From NCBI RefSeq assembly GCF_010668805.1, contig NZ_WUFT01000007.1, positions 186,001 through 250,000 of the forward strand: a stretch of 64,000 bases of DNA, read 5' to 3'. The notes beneath the pieces are model-generated. The model was not told the DNA's origin and made no database searches. It saw only the letters and a program-made list of their open reading frames with translations. This DNA is from Rhizobium phaseoli. Its GTDB lineage: Bacteria > Pseudomonadota > Alphaproteobacteria > Rhizobiales > Rhizobiaceae. Below, in pieces: positions 53,257 to 62,202 of the stretch. The position numbers were made by a program, and so were the translations under genes. Every line of letters begins with the position of its first letter. Within the stretch, counting starts at the first letter, position 1.

Positions 53257-54389
53257 CAGCCCTGTTTCTCCAGATGTCTCTCGAGGATCGGCATCAGCTC
53301 TTTCATTCTCGACTTGTAGGTGTGATCCTTCAGCGTCCTCGCCTGGCCGGCCTTCGCGATGGCGTCAGCCTCGTCCGGGTGGTCGATATAGTAGCGGATG
53401 AGTTCCGCGGCTTCCTCAGGACTGGAATAGGCGACCACTTCCTTGCCCACGTCGAAAATCTCACCGAGATTGTCTTTGCGGTCGGTGATGAGCAGAGATC
53501 CGACACCGGTCGCCTCGTAAAGCCGCATGTTGTTGGCATTGGTCTCAGCAACATTGATATGCCGGTTGACGGTGATCCGGCTGCGCGCCAGAGCGCGGTA
53601 CATATCCGGACCCCAGACCTCGCCGTTGTGGCGTTGTCGAATGGGAGATGAGCGCGGAAGCGTCGCCGCACCGTAGCCGAAGAACTGTATCGGCGTGGTA
53701 TCGGCGAGATGTTCGAGCAACGGGATGGCCTTGCCATGATGACGGCTGATGCCGCCGACAAAACTCACCGGAACATCACGGGGGACATCGCCGAGAATCT
53801 CGAGCACCCGAGTATCGAAGCCGATCCTGAAATATTCGGATTTTATGCCCATCTCATGAAAACGGGGCACGAAATGCGGGAAGGATGTCAGAATGAGGTC
53901 ATAGGGCCGCAGAAAGCCGTCCGGCGGCAGCGGACAAGCGATCTGGCCGACGATCAACGGCACCGTCCTTTTCAGCTCCATCAGAGCATGAGGCGGAAAA
54001 AAGCTGAGATCCTGACAATACAGCACATCCGGCTTGAATGCTCGAACCCGCGCCATCGCGACCTCCAGCAAGCCGGGGAGCGCTGCCAGGCGCGCGCCGA
54101 TGTAAGGCAACCTGAAAAACCGATGTGGCAGTTTCATTGCCCATGGGCTGAATGGTTCGGTGTTCTCCCGCGCCCAGGCCGATTGGAGCGGAACGCAATT
54201 GCCGACGATATCGATGACATCGCAGCCAAGCTCTTTCAGGTGGCGCGAGTAGAAATCGGATGTGCCGAACGCAGCCTCGAGCAGAGCGTCCGTCTGCTTT
54301 TGGGAAGAGGCCGACCTCAAATCCCGATTGCGACGATAATGCATCGTCAGGAATCGGGAATAGTAGGTATCGAATACGGCAATCCGCAT
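53256..54389 (-). CDS. Glycosyltransferase, GT-B type with CgeB-like C-terminal domain
   Basis: A 377-residue protein. The second half carries VPVSFVGGISRHHGKAIPLL and the segment NAN-NMRLYEATGVGSLLITDR followed by YSSPEEAAELIRYYIDHPDE, typical of the Glyco_trans_1_2/CgeB family. The first half (DFYSRHLKELGCDVIDIVGN) is the acceptor-side Rossmann lobe. It lies 10 bases after the next upstream gene's stop. Confidence 0.87.
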   Translation of the reverse strand: MRIAVFDTYYSRFLTMHYRRNRDLRSASSQKQTDALLEAAFGTSDFYSRHLKELGCDVIDIVGNCVPLQSAWARENTEPFSPWAMKLPHRFFRLPYIGARLAALPGLLEVAMARVRAFKPDVLYCQDLSFFPPHALMELKRTVPLIVGQIACPLPPDGFLRPYDLILTSFPHFVPRFHEMGIKSEYFRIGFDTRVLEILGDVPRDVPVSFVGGISRHHGKAIPLLEHLADTTPIQFFGYGAATLPRSSPIRQRHNGEVWGPDMYRALARSRITVNRHINVAETNANNMRLYEATGVGSLLITDRKDNLGEIFDVGKEVVAYSSPEEAAELIRYYIDHPDEADAIAKAGQARTLKDHTYKSRMKELMPILERHLEKQG

Positions 54390-54399
54390 GACGCTGATC

Positions 54400-55407
54400 C
54401 TAGTTCTTTGTCGCGGAGAGCCGTAGTTCCACCAGGAGACTATCGCCCTGCCCCGTTGCGTCCAGAGCCCGGTTCACAAAGCCCATCATGGCGCCGGCAA
54501 GGCGTGCGCCGCGCGTCACAGTGACATTGCGGAGCTTTCGAATGAAGCTCGGGGACTTCTCGAAGCTGCCGCTTTCCGACCATGTACCGGACGCCCTGCC
54601 CTCCTGCCGCTGCTCCCGAGAGGTCCTGAGCTGAAGCACCGACCAGAGATTGGGCGTGATCGTCCTGATGCGCGCGACATCGTAACCGGATTTTTGCGCG
54701 AGCAGCGCAAAGGACGTTCGATTGAAATGGTTCTGATGGTACGGAATGTGCCAGTTGATCCAGCGCTCCTTCCAGACCTTGCGATGAAAGGAACCGGTAT
54801 TCGGGAAAGCCAGTATGACACGGCCGCCACTGTTCAGACGATTCTTGAGAGCCTCGAGCATCGCAAGCGGATCGGGAACATGTTCGATGACCTGGTTCAG
54901 CACGATAAGATCAAAATTCTGATCTGCGAACGGCACGTCATAGATATTGCCGATATGGACGCGCAAAGCATATTTTTCAGCAATTGTACGAACGTTCGGA
55001 TCAGCCTCCACGCCCCAGCATTCGACGCCGAGCTTTTGCATCTCCAGAAGAGAGAGACAGGAGCCACAGCCGATATCCAGGACCTTCTGCCCCGGCTTGG
55101 CAAGATAATGCCCCTGGTTGTCGGTTCCAGCCATCCACCGGCGGAGCCTGGCAAAAGGTCTCTCGACGAGGCCAGCCTCCTTTTCCAGCGCATTAAAGTC
55201 GATCTCCCGGCGCGGATAATAATTGCTGTAGAGCGCGGGCAGGTCTTCTTCCGTCAGCCGTGGCGCAGTCGACATGTGGCCGCAGGAAACGCATCGGTCT
55301 ATCGAGTAGACGCCGGGGCAACCGTATCGATCATCGCTGATGTGCTCGATAAAGGTTCGCATTTTCGATCCGCACGCTATGCACTGCTCATGCTGGCCGC
55401 CGCTCAT
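54400..55407 (-). CDS. SAM-dependent methyltransferase with N-terminal zinc-binding segment
   Basis: A 335-residue protein. Two CxxC pairs near the start (Cys9/Cys12 and Cys39/Cys42) suggest a small zinc knuckle, as in the C-methyltransferase branch of sugar methylases. Motif I follows as KVLDIGCGSCLSLLEMQKLG, then FDLIVLNQVIEHVPDPLAML and GGRVILAFPNTGSF. AAGGAAGGA precedes the ATG at 55405-55407, and the ATG overlaps the next gene's stop. A long in-frame extension upstream lies within the GT2 gene and is not used. Confidence 0.9.
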   Translation of the reverse strand: MSGGQHEQCIACGSKMRTFIEHISDDRYGCPGVYSIDRCVSCGHMSTAPRLTEEDLPALYSNYYPRREIDFNALEKEAGLVERPFARLRRWMAGTDNQGHYLAKPGQKVLDIGCGSCLSLLEMQKLGVECWGVEADPNVRTIAEKYALRVHIGNIYDVPFADQNFDLIVLNQVIEHVPDPLAMLEALKNRLNSGGRVILAFPNTGSFHRKVWKERWINWHIPYHQNHFNRTSFALLAQKSGYDVARIRTITPNLWSVLQLRTSREQRQEGRASGTWSESGSFEKSPSFIRKLRNVTVTRGARLAGAMMGFVNRALDATGQGDSLLVELRLSATKN

Positions 55408-56282
55408 ATCGTTCCTTCCTTTCGTTTCGCCAATGACCTCCACGTTGAAAACGCGCGGCTGCAGGAGAAATACGCCATACGGATCGGCGCTGTCATGCGT
55501 TGCACCGGTGACCCGACAAGCGAGTAAAAAATAAGACGCTGAAACACGTTGTGCGCCGAACGCCTGCCAAACAACCGCTTTCGCCATGAAAGGCTGGACG
55601 CGTCGTTGCCATATACCGGAGGCGAATAGACGATTGCCTTGCTGCTGACAACCAGAGGCACTCCCGCACGCGCGAAGCGCATGGCGATTTCGTAGTCAGC
55701 CATGTAGTGCGGCAGAAGGTTCGGCCGCATACTGCCATGCTTCCGAAACAGGAGCGCGGGGTAAAGCGTTCCCCGACCACTCAATGCATCGACGCGATAC
55801 TGGCTGCAGGGTGACCGCTTTTCCATTTCGCTCAATTCCGAAAGCAGATCCCAGACGGCAAGCCGATTGATGTTGACCTTAGCCCCAATACTGACAAGAG
55901 GCGGATCCCGCCCCTCTTCATGGATGACGCTTCCGACCGCGGCTCCGCCGTTTTCTTTGGACGCCTGCACCAGGGCTTCAACAAAATTGTCGTCGAACCA
56001 GGTATCATTGTTGAGAAACAGGACATAATCGTCCGGTTGGCAGGCGGGAAGCACATGTTTCAGCCCTTCCTCGATGGCGCCGCCCCACCAGAGATTACCG
56101 TCGGCTCGGATTTCGGTCACGTCGCTCTGCGATTGAAGGTATTTTGCGGTTCCATCGGTCGAACCGTCGTTGACGATGACAATCGTCATGGCGTCACAGA
56201 CGGTCTGGCTCCTCAGAGCTTCCAACACCTTTTGGGTATGCTCAAGGCGATTGAAAACAGGGATAATGACGTTCACGCGCAT
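55404..56282 (-). CDS. Family 2 glycosyltransferase
   Basis: A 292-residue inverting GT-A enzyme. It has VNVIIPVFNRLEHTQKVLEA at the start, IVIVNDGSTDGTAKYL, and YVLFLNNDTWFDDNFVEALV as the donor/metal region; the acceptor-side segment is PHYMADYEIAMRFARAGVPL. Resembles rhamnosyltransferase-like GT2 proteins of O-antigen loci. The start overlaps the preceding gene by 10 bases. Confidence 0.92.
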   Translation of the reverse strand: MRVNVIIPVFNRLEHTQKVLEALRSQTVCDAMTIVIVNDGSTDGTAKYLQSQSDVTEIRADGNLWWGGAIEEGLKHVLPACQPDDYVLFLNNDTWFDDNFVEALVQASKENGGAAVGSVIHEEGRDPPLVSIGAKVNINRLAVWDLLSELSEMEKRSPCSQYRVDALSGRGTLYPALLFRKHGSMRPNLLPHYMADYEIAMRFARAGVPLVVSSKAIVYSPPVYGNDASSLSWRKRLFGRRSAHNVFQRLIFYSLVGSPVQRMTAPIRMAYFSCSRAFSTWRSLAKRKEGTI

Positions 56283-57199
56283 TGCGAGATTTCCAGCTTC
56301 TCGAGAAACCAGCCAACATACGGCCATTCGTGCTGCTGATGCGCTGGTGTAACGCCAATGCCCCAACGTTTCAGTTCTTGCAAGGGCGGCGGTGTTACTG
56401 AGCCAAATGTACCGGCCGGCTGGAAGCGATCTAGGACCTCATAACCATTCTTGGCAAAGCTGTCCTGCATTTCATCCGCGTTCAAGAACCATACCGGGTA
56501 GCTGGCGCTGTAGATCCACGCGGGCACATGCTGCACGAAAGGCGCGGCTGCGACATCGAACTGCGCAGCCGTCCTGTCAATCAGTATGAACTTGACGCCC
56601 TTCGACAGAAGACCTTCAAGATATTCGAAAGGATATTCAAGATATTGGAGAACACCGGAGAGCAGAACGACGTTGGGCTTCACACGATCAATCGCCTCAT
56701 CCAGACTGTCGGAAAAACTCAACCGCTCATCTTCAAATTCCGTTCGACCCGCGCTGACAAAATGCGGCTGCTCGACGACGCACCATTTCAATTCCGCAAG
56801 ATGCGCCAATGCCGAGCGGTGCTGAAAATAAGAACTTCCTAACGCACCCCCAAAATCGACCACCCTCAAATGAAGATCGGAGCGGGATGCAGCATAGAGA
56901 AGCCAGGCAAGCAGCGGGTGCGAATAGCTTCTGTCCGTGAAAACGACAGTATCTCGCTCATATGCGGCACGGCCCTGAACAACTGCGCGGGTCGCGTCAA
57001 CCACTTTGTCAAGAATAGCCGGCGCATCATATCCATCTGCAGCAGCCATGGCCGCGCGCCAATCGTCGTGAGGCCCGTCGAACACGACGTTGTGACGCCG
57101 AAATTGGCTCAAAACGTCCTGTTCGCGGGCTTGCGGCGATTCCCGCGTCACCTCAAGCAAACAATGAATTCCCGGAAGCGAAAAATTAATCCGTCTCAT
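56273..57199 (-). CDS. Putative methyltransferase of the TIGR04325 (LIC12133-like) type
   Basis: A 308-residue protein with a glycine-rich nucleotide-type loop (LRVVDFGGALGSSYFQHRSA) and ELKWCVVEQPHFVSAGRTEF, then VLLSGVLQYLEYPFEYLEGL, which is the pattern of the TIGR04325 methyltransferases found in surface polysaccharide loci. The specific acceptor is unknown. It overlaps the GT2 gene by 10 bases and the DUF115 gene by 4. Confidence 0.75.
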   Translation of the reverse strand: MRRINFSLPGIHCLLEVTRESPQAREQDVLSQFRRHNVVFDGPHDDWRAAMAAADGYDAPAILDKVVDATRAVVQGRAAYERDTVVFTDRSYSHPLLAWLLYAASRSDLHLRVVDFGGALGSSYFQHRSALAHLAELKWCVVEQPHFVSAGRTEFEDERLSFSDSLDEAIDRVKPNVVLLSGVLQYLEYPFEYLEGLLSKGVKFILIDRTAAQFDVAAAPFVQHVPAWIYSASYPVWFLNADEMQDSFAKNGYEVLDRFQPAGTFGSVTPPPLQELKRWGIGVTPAHQQHEWPYVGWFLEKLEISQCA

Positions 57200-58062
57200 T
57201 CTTCAAACCAGGCTTCGAAAGGCCGTCGATCAAATTCGTCCAACGCCCCACCGGGTGTGGAATTGACGATACGGATGCCATTCGCTTTCGCGATGTTTGC
57301 GATGGCTCGATATTGTCGCCACAGCCGCGCCAGCGTTTGAAAATCATCGTGACGGTTCGTTCTCAAGGTGCCGTCCGCATTCGCGGTGCTGTCCATGCCC
57401 TTTTGGACCTTGAGGTCGAACGCGTATTGGTAGCTTGATGACAGGAAATGATCATGGTCAACGCCGAGCAGGACGATCTCTTTGAAACCAAGATACATCG
57501 CTATCATCAAGGCCATCACCGGCACCGACTCGACGCGCGCCACCGGGCGAGAGATATCGACGATTTCCGCCGATCTCCTATCGTCGAAGCTGTCGGCCAG
57601 CACGAGATATCGAACCGTTCGTCCTGCAAACAGATTGTGTTTCCGAACGAGCTCCGCTTCGGTGGAACTGAGGAACAGTTCCGCGGCGCCCAGATGTGAA
57701 TGCATCTCATCAAACCAGCGGATTACGTCGTCTGATGTCATCAATCCGTAGGTAACCTGTGGAACACAGTGATAGCGAGATTGGAACTTGTCGAAATCGG
57801 AATGCAAGTAGCCGTTGGAAACGGTGACGACGTTTTCGCCTTGAAGCCGCGACAGATCCAAGCCCTTGGCGCTCGGCCCATTTCCTAAAATGAAACAGCG
57901 TTGGCCCGCGTGCCGACCGGCAAGCTGTCGATTTCCTGCCAGCGATCTCGCAACATCGGCAGAGAATTTGTGACGATTACTGAGCCTGCGCCTCAGCTCA
58001 TACACACCGTAGGGGAGCAGCATGGAGCCGAAGGTCAAAACCTTTCTTAAGGCTGCAGCCAC
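57196..58062 (-). CDS. DUF115 / MptE-like protein
   Basis: A 288-residue protein with RCFILGNGPSAKGLDLSRLQ near residue 56, the hallmark of the DUF115 (Maf/MptE-like) group, followed by VVTVSNGYLHSDFDKFQSRY. The later IVLLGVDHDHFLSS fits the same fold. Some relatives are involved in transfer of nonulosonic acids to flagellin or in surface glycan assembly; here the neighbouring SpsE/SpsF genes make a transferase or glycan-processing role plausible. Its start overlaps the PIG-L gene by 16 bases. Confidence 0.75.
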   Translation of the reverse strand: MAAALRKVLTFGSMLLPYGVYELRRRLSNRHKFSADVARSLAGNRQLAGRHAGQRCFILGNGPSAKGLDLSRLQGENVVTVSNGYLHSDFDKFQSRYHCVPQVTYGLMTSDDVIRWFDEMHSHLGAAELFLSSTEAELVRKHNLFAGRTVRYLVLADSFDDRRSAEIVDISRPVARVESVPVMALMIAMYLGFKEIVLLGVDHDHFLSSSYQYAFDLKVQKGMDSTANADGTLRTNRHDDFQTLARLWRQYRAIANIAKANGIRIVNSTPGGALDEFDRRPFEAWFEE

Positions 58063-58679
58063 TTCACCACCTCAAACACTTCGGCATATTTGACACCAAT
58101 ACGCTGTCCGGCATTTTCGGCTTCGTTCCGGAAGAAGCTCACCCATTTCCGGCCCGTGCGCTCCATCTCGGATTCGTGGGCGAGGATTGCCTTTTCCTTC
58201 TGCTCCCAATGGGAGGTAATGTCGACGTAGAAATTCCCTCTGAAATCCACCGTCGAATGATACCAGTTGCTGCGGTACATCAGCAGGCGAGGCACGTGGC
58301 GGCAGCTGTGCAGCGATGCGCGTGACAAGGCCAGATGGTCATGGTGGATGTCTCCGACCCAGTGGGTGTAGACCATATCGATCTTAAGATCCTGCACGAG
58401 CTTGAGGATCTCGATATTCAGCGGATCGACGAATTCGATCTGCAGCGTTTTGAACTCGCCGCAAAACATTTTCTGGACGCCGAGAATTTCCATCGCAGCA
58501 TCCGCTTCGGCTCTGGCGACCTCGCTGCTGCGCACGGACTGATCATACTGGTTGGAAAAGCCGGATACGGTTGCAACATAGACATAAACCGTGTCGCCGT
58601 TCGCTGCGTGACGCGCCAAAGCACCGCCACAGCCTAGTTCCACGTCGTCAAAATGGGCACCGATCGCGAGAATATTCAT
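58047..58679 (-). CDS. PIG-L family deacetylase
   Basis: A 210-residue zinc-dependent N-deacetylase of the PIG-L/LmbE family. The metal motif is AIGAHFDDVELGCGGALARH (His9, Asp11, Asp12), with the third ligand in WVGDIHHDHLALSRASLHSC. It probably removes an acyl group from an amino-sugar intermediate. The ATG at 58677-58679 overlaps the stop of the WbqC gene (ATGA); a TTG two codons earlier is less likely. Confidence 0.92.
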   Translation of the reverse strand: MNILAIGAHFDDVELGCGGALARHAANGDTVYVYVATVSGFSNQYDQSVRSSEVARAEADAAMEILGVQKMFCGEFKTLQIEFVDPLNIEILKLVQDLKIDMVYTHWVGDIHHDHLALSRASLHSCRHVPRLLMYRSNWYHSTVDFRGNFYVDITSHWEQKEKAILAHESEMERTGRKWVSFFRNEAENAGQRIGVKYAEVFEVVKWLQP

Positions 58680-59371
58680 TTGCAACTCCAGAGCAGGTCA
58701 CGCGTGCCTGCAATACCACAATTCAGCAGTGTGTCGAGGATACTGAGGTACGGCATGAATTCGCCGAAAGGCTGCGGATAGACGGGATGGACGAAATGTT
58801 GCCAGATAACATTAATCCCGACAGCTTCAAAAAGCTGCGGCTGCATATAGTCTCGAGCGCCAAGACCAGAAAGATATGAGGTTGCCTCAACCTTCTGCAG
58901 GAGTTCGATCAGCAATTCGTTCTTACTACCTTTCGGCTGAAGCGAACTCGACCGGACCATAGGCATGTCTATGTCTAAAATCTCCAAAATACCGTTGAGG
59001 AAGTGGAGATTAAAGTCTGACATAAGTTCGAAACGAGCGTGCATGAGTTGCTCAATACGCGAATAAACTTCACCCCAGCCATGGCATCCTCTGTAGTTCT
59101 CACGCAACAGCGAAAGATTTCTTTCGATCCACGTGCGATCTTCCCCCATCGTTACCGTATTTATCGGCGCTCCATAATCCGGCTTCCGGATTCCGACATT
59201 GATCCATTTGGCACCTTGGGCCGTCTTGATCTTATCTCTATGAGTCCAGCCACGGCTCCCGTAGACGAAAGAGACGTGATCGAGGGCAACATAAAGATCA
59301 GCGTTTATGAAGCGCTGAAAGAAGCCGAGATATGGCACAAAGTCAGGCTGGTGAATAACTACTGTCCGCAT
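58676..59371 (-). CDS. WbqC-like family protein
   Basis: A 231-residue protein typical of WbqC: it starts VVIHQPDFVPYLGFFQRFIN, then DLYVALDHVSFVYGSRGWTH, with WINVGIRK and SRIEQLMHARFELMSDFNLH. WbqC proteins occur in O-antigen and nonulosonate loci and are thought to act in amino-sugar modification, but the reaction is not settled. It overlaps the PseG-like gene by one base (stop/start TGATG). Confidence 0.9.
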   Translation of the reverse strand: MRTVVIHQPDFVPYLGFFQRFINADLYVALDHVSFVYGSRGWTHRDKIKTAQGAKWINVGIRKPDYGAPINTVTMGEDRTWIERNLSLLRENYRGCHGWGEVYSRIEQLMHARFELMSDFNLHFLNGILEILDIDMPMVRSSSLQPKGSKNELLIELLQKVEATSYLSGLGARDYMQPQLFEAVGINVIWQHFVHPVYPQPFGEFMPYLSILDTLLNCGIAGTRDLLWSCK

Positions 59372-60339
59372 CAGCGTAGCAAGGCCTCAAGAATATCTGC
59401 GATCCGGTGGCTACCATTCAGGTTAGTTCGACGTAATGCAGTTTGGCTCATTATTTCGATAGGTAGGTCGAGCGACAGCGTGTCAAAATCAACGGAACGA
59501 TGGTGGCCCGCGAACCGGGAAAAACCGAGCTCTTCCAAGGCGCGTCCCACCGGGATTTCGAAAAATTCATTCGCTATGACAATCGAGGGCAATCCGCTTG
59601 CGGCAGCCTCGAACGGCGTTAAGCCCCCGCCAGTTATAGCAAGATCATGCCTATTCATTTCCTGAGCCATCGAAGGAACGCCGGTAAGATGCTGAATGCT
59701 CGCTACGTCCGGTTTCGACAATACCGCATGGAGGTCTTCTCGATGCTGGAAAGCAGGGCCAGTCACGACTGTCACAGCAACCGGCTTGCTTTGCAGCCAG
59801 TTGGCAACACGAACCGTAACCCCATGGGTGTCTGCGCCTCCAAGCGTGACGAGAATCGAACTCACTGACTTGCGCGCTCGCCGGTATCGCTCAATTTCGG
59901 GATTGAGGATCATATACTCAATACCGCTCTTCACCTCGCGCCCCTTAAGTCGGTCAATCTCGTCAAAGACAAGAGCGCTGATATTGATATCCGCCAACTC
60001 AGCTCCGTCGCCTCGATCGTCGAAGGTAACAAGCCTTGCGCCAGCGCTTACTACCGCCTCTGCATGCGCAAGGGTAGTATCAAGGCGATCGTCGACCCAT
60101 ACTTCAAGCGGCCTGACCGTTTCAACAAATGCGCGCTCCCATGAACCGCCAGGAGCCTTAAGATCATAAATAGTGAATTCAAAACCGCGGGATTTGAGTA
60201 CGTTTAGCGTCGATTCATGATCATTGATGAGAAAATGGATATCACGGCCTCGTCGACCTAGTTCCTCGGCAAGGGTTAGTGATCGGTACAGATGTCCCAT
60301 GCCTCGGGAATGAGAACTCTCTATGCAGAAGACGAACAT
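59371..60339 (-). CDS. PseG/SpsG-like nucleotide-sugar hydrolase
   Basis: A 322-residue GT-B-fold protein. The N-terminus ESSHSRGMGHLYRSLTLAEE is the PseG hallmark (glycine-rich loop with catalytic His). ILVTLGGADTHGVTVRVANW and LAITGGGLTPFEAAASGLPS follow. PseG removes UDP from a diacetamido-trideoxyhexose before condensation in pseudaminic acid synthesis. Here it is followed by SpsF- and SpsE-type genes upstream in the same order as in spore-coat sps loci. Base composition of this stretch looks lower in GC than the core genes. Confidence 0.88.
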   Translation of the reverse strand: MFVFCIESSHSRGMGHLYRSLTLAEELGRRGRDIHFLINDHESTLNVLKSRGFEFTIYDLKAPGGSWERAFVETVRPLEVWVDDRLDTTLAHAEAVVSAGARLVTFDDRGDGAELADINISALVFDEIDRLKGREVKSGIEYMILNPEIERYRRARKSVSSILVTLGGADTHGVTVRVANWLQSKPVAVTVVTGPAFQHREDLHAVLSKPDVASIQHLTGVPSMAQEMNRHDLAITGGGLTPFEAAASGLPSIVIANEFFEIPVGRALEELGFSRFAGHHRSVDFDTLSLDLPIEIMSQTALRRTNLNGSHRIADILEALLR

Positions 60340-60998
60340 AAGGCGATTGCCTCTTCAGTACTTAGCCACGGGCCGGTGGCCCTGGTCGCGAGCATGTCGG
60401 CTCGCCGCCAGTCGTCTTCGGTGTCGACGGTAAGCCGCAAGCTGGGGGCAGTCTTTGCTGGTGCAATCTTCACCTGCCCAATCTTGAAGAGCTCTGGGCG
60501 ATCGATGAAATATTCGTTTACATGCTCACGATGATGCGGCAACAGCCCTTCCCGATGGCTGTGTTCCAAAGCCTCGAATGTGAATATCTCTGCGCCAACA
60601 CCAACCGGTAGATGACCGAAAGCGTGGGTATAATCGTAACTACCGCTACGATGAAGATCGATCAGGCGATCCAGCTCAGCGATATCTGTAAACGGGTTGT
60701 CGGCTGTCAATCGTACGATATCCGTAAAACCGTAGCTTTTCGCACACCGATAATAGCGGTCGAGAACATCAATTTCCTGACCCCGAAAGCAACTCACATT
60801 GTTTTCCAGGCACCAGCCTTCAATAACATCGTTCTCCCGCCCTTGTCCCGTTGCGACAACGATTCCAGCTTCATTGCGCAGCATCACAAGCCGGTCAATA
60901 ACATGCGAGATCAGCGGCCTGCCATTCAGTAAACGCATCACCTTACCAGGTAGACGGGCCGAGCCCATCCGAGCCTGCACAATGATCCCCAGCGTCAC
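60321..60998 (-). CDS. SpsF-type cytidylyltransferase
   Basis: A 225-residue nucleotidyltransferase starting GIIVQARMGSARLPGKVMRL, the CMP-sugar synthetase-like signature of SpsF/PseF, followed by DIVRLTADNPFTDIAELDRL and SLRLTVDTEDDWRRADMLAT. It should activate an acidic nonulosonic-type sugar as the CMP derivative. Its start overlaps the SpsE gene stop by 4 bases and its end overlaps the PseG-like gene by 19. Confidence 0.9.
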   Translation of the reverse strand: MTLGIIVQARMGSARLPGKVMRLLNGRPLISHVIDRLVMLRNEAGIVVATGQGRENDVIEGWCLENNVSCFRGQEIDVLDRYYRCAKSYGFTDIVRLTADNPFTDIAELDRLIDLHRSGSYDYTHAFGHLPVGVGAEIFTFEALEHSHREGLLPHHREHVNEYFIDRPELFKIGQVKIAPAKTAPSLRLTVDTEDDWRRADMLATRATGPWLSTEEAIALCSSSA

Positions 60999-62011
60999 CG
61001 CAAATCATCCCACTTCAACACAGCATCCTCTCCTATGTCGCTTAGCAGCGTGCGTCCGATGACCTGGCCGAATTCCTTCGGCGCGATGCCATAACCAGGT
61101 CTCTTGATCGCAATGTCAGAAGCAGTGATTACGTCACCTGCCTTCATCGCTCTACTCAAGATCACACTTTTCCGATTATTGATCCGAGTCGTTGCTTCAC
61201 TTGCGGCAGGTTCTTTCACACCGCTCCCCCGCATGACCTCGAAGGATCTGATAGCATCGACCAGCCACCTCATCTCTTCGGGATCGGCGGACAGCATGTG
61301 ATCAGGGCCGTCAGCCTTCTTATCATAAGTGAAATGCCGTTCGATCACCCGCGCACCCATGGCGGCAGCACAGAGGCTGGCAATCGGCGTCAGTGTGTGG
61401 TCGGAATATCCGACATCGAGATCTGGGAACGCCTGAATCATGGCTTGCATTGCGCCCAGATTTACGTTCTCGGCGTGAGTCGGGTAACTGGTAATCGCGT
61501 GCAATAGAATCAATGTCTCGTTGCCGGCCTCCTTAATGGCCGCGACGGATTCCTTGACCTCATCCATCGTACACATACCAGTCGAAAGAATGATTGGCTT
61601 TCCAGTCTTAGCCAAATACCGCAAGAAAGGCAGGTTCACTGCGTCGTCCGAGCCAACCTTGTGTGCACCAACTCCGCATTTCTCAAGGAGATCCACATCC
61701 GTTTCATGCGAGGGTGTGGAAAACCAATCCAGACCGTGACCTTCCGCATGCCGGAACACCGCTTCATGCAGTTCAACATCTACCTCATACTTGCGGAAGA
61801 GGTCGAATTGTGACGTTATTCCGGTATTCTCCATATCGAAAATGGCGTGTTTGCTCGAAATAGTTGACGCTCGATATGTCTGAAGCTTCACAGCGTCGAC
61901 GTTGGCCTTCTTGGCTTCCTCAATCAAGCGCTTCGCCTGTTCGAAAGTTGTGAAATTGCCCCCGATCTCAGCAATAATATAACATCTATTTTTTCGATAG
62001 TTGCGAAACAT
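60995..62011 (-). CDS. NeuB/SpsE-type nonulosonic acid synthase
   Basis: A 338-residue enzyme condensing phosphoenolpyruvate with an amino-hexose to give a nine-carbon acid. It has CYIIAEIGGNFTTFEQAKRL, ANVDAVKLQTY, LSTGMCTMDEVKESVAAIKE, LLHAITSYPTHAENVNLGAM and VGYSDHTL, all usual for NeuB. A C-terminal SAF (antifreeze-like) domain runs from about residue 280 (KSVILSRAMKAGDVITASDI). GGGAG precedes the ATG. The 191-base gap upstream is the largest in the block and probably contains a promoter. Confidence 0.93.
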   Translation of the reverse strand: MFRNYRKNRCYIIAEIGGNFTTFEQAKRLIEEAKKANVDAVKLQTYRASTISSKHAIFDMENTGITSQFDLFRKYEVDVELHEAVFRHAEGHGLDWFSTPSHETDVDLLEKCGVGAHKVGSDDAVNLPFLRYLAKTGKPIILSTGMCTMDEVKESVAAIKEAGNETLILLHAITSYPTHAENVNLGAMQAMIQAFPDLDVGYSDHTLTPIASLCAAAMGARVIERHFTYDKKADGPDHMLSADPEEMRWLVDAIRSFEVMRGSGVKEPAASEATTRINNRKSVILSRAMKAGDVITASDIAIKRPGYGIAPKEFGQVIGRTLLSDIGEDAVLKWDDLR

Positions 62012-62202
62012 TTGCTACTCCCTAAATTTACCGGCTCGAGCTGGCACGCCGACCAATATCGCGTAAATTTGCATTGATGCCGACCATTCCGATAAGTATC
62101 AATCGAGAAAGTCCCTTCCGCACCGGCCCATGATCACCGTGGATATTGTCCTTCGTCGCTCCCGTCGGGTTTCACACTCGGTTTGCTCCCACGGGAGTCA
62201 CG

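Noticed and set aside
59371..62011. Naming the sugar as pseudaminic acid
   Set aside because: Only late-step homologues (SpsE, SpsF, PseG types) are in the window. PseB, PseC and PseH equivalents are not seen, and legionaminic- or other nonulosonic-type products are equally possible.
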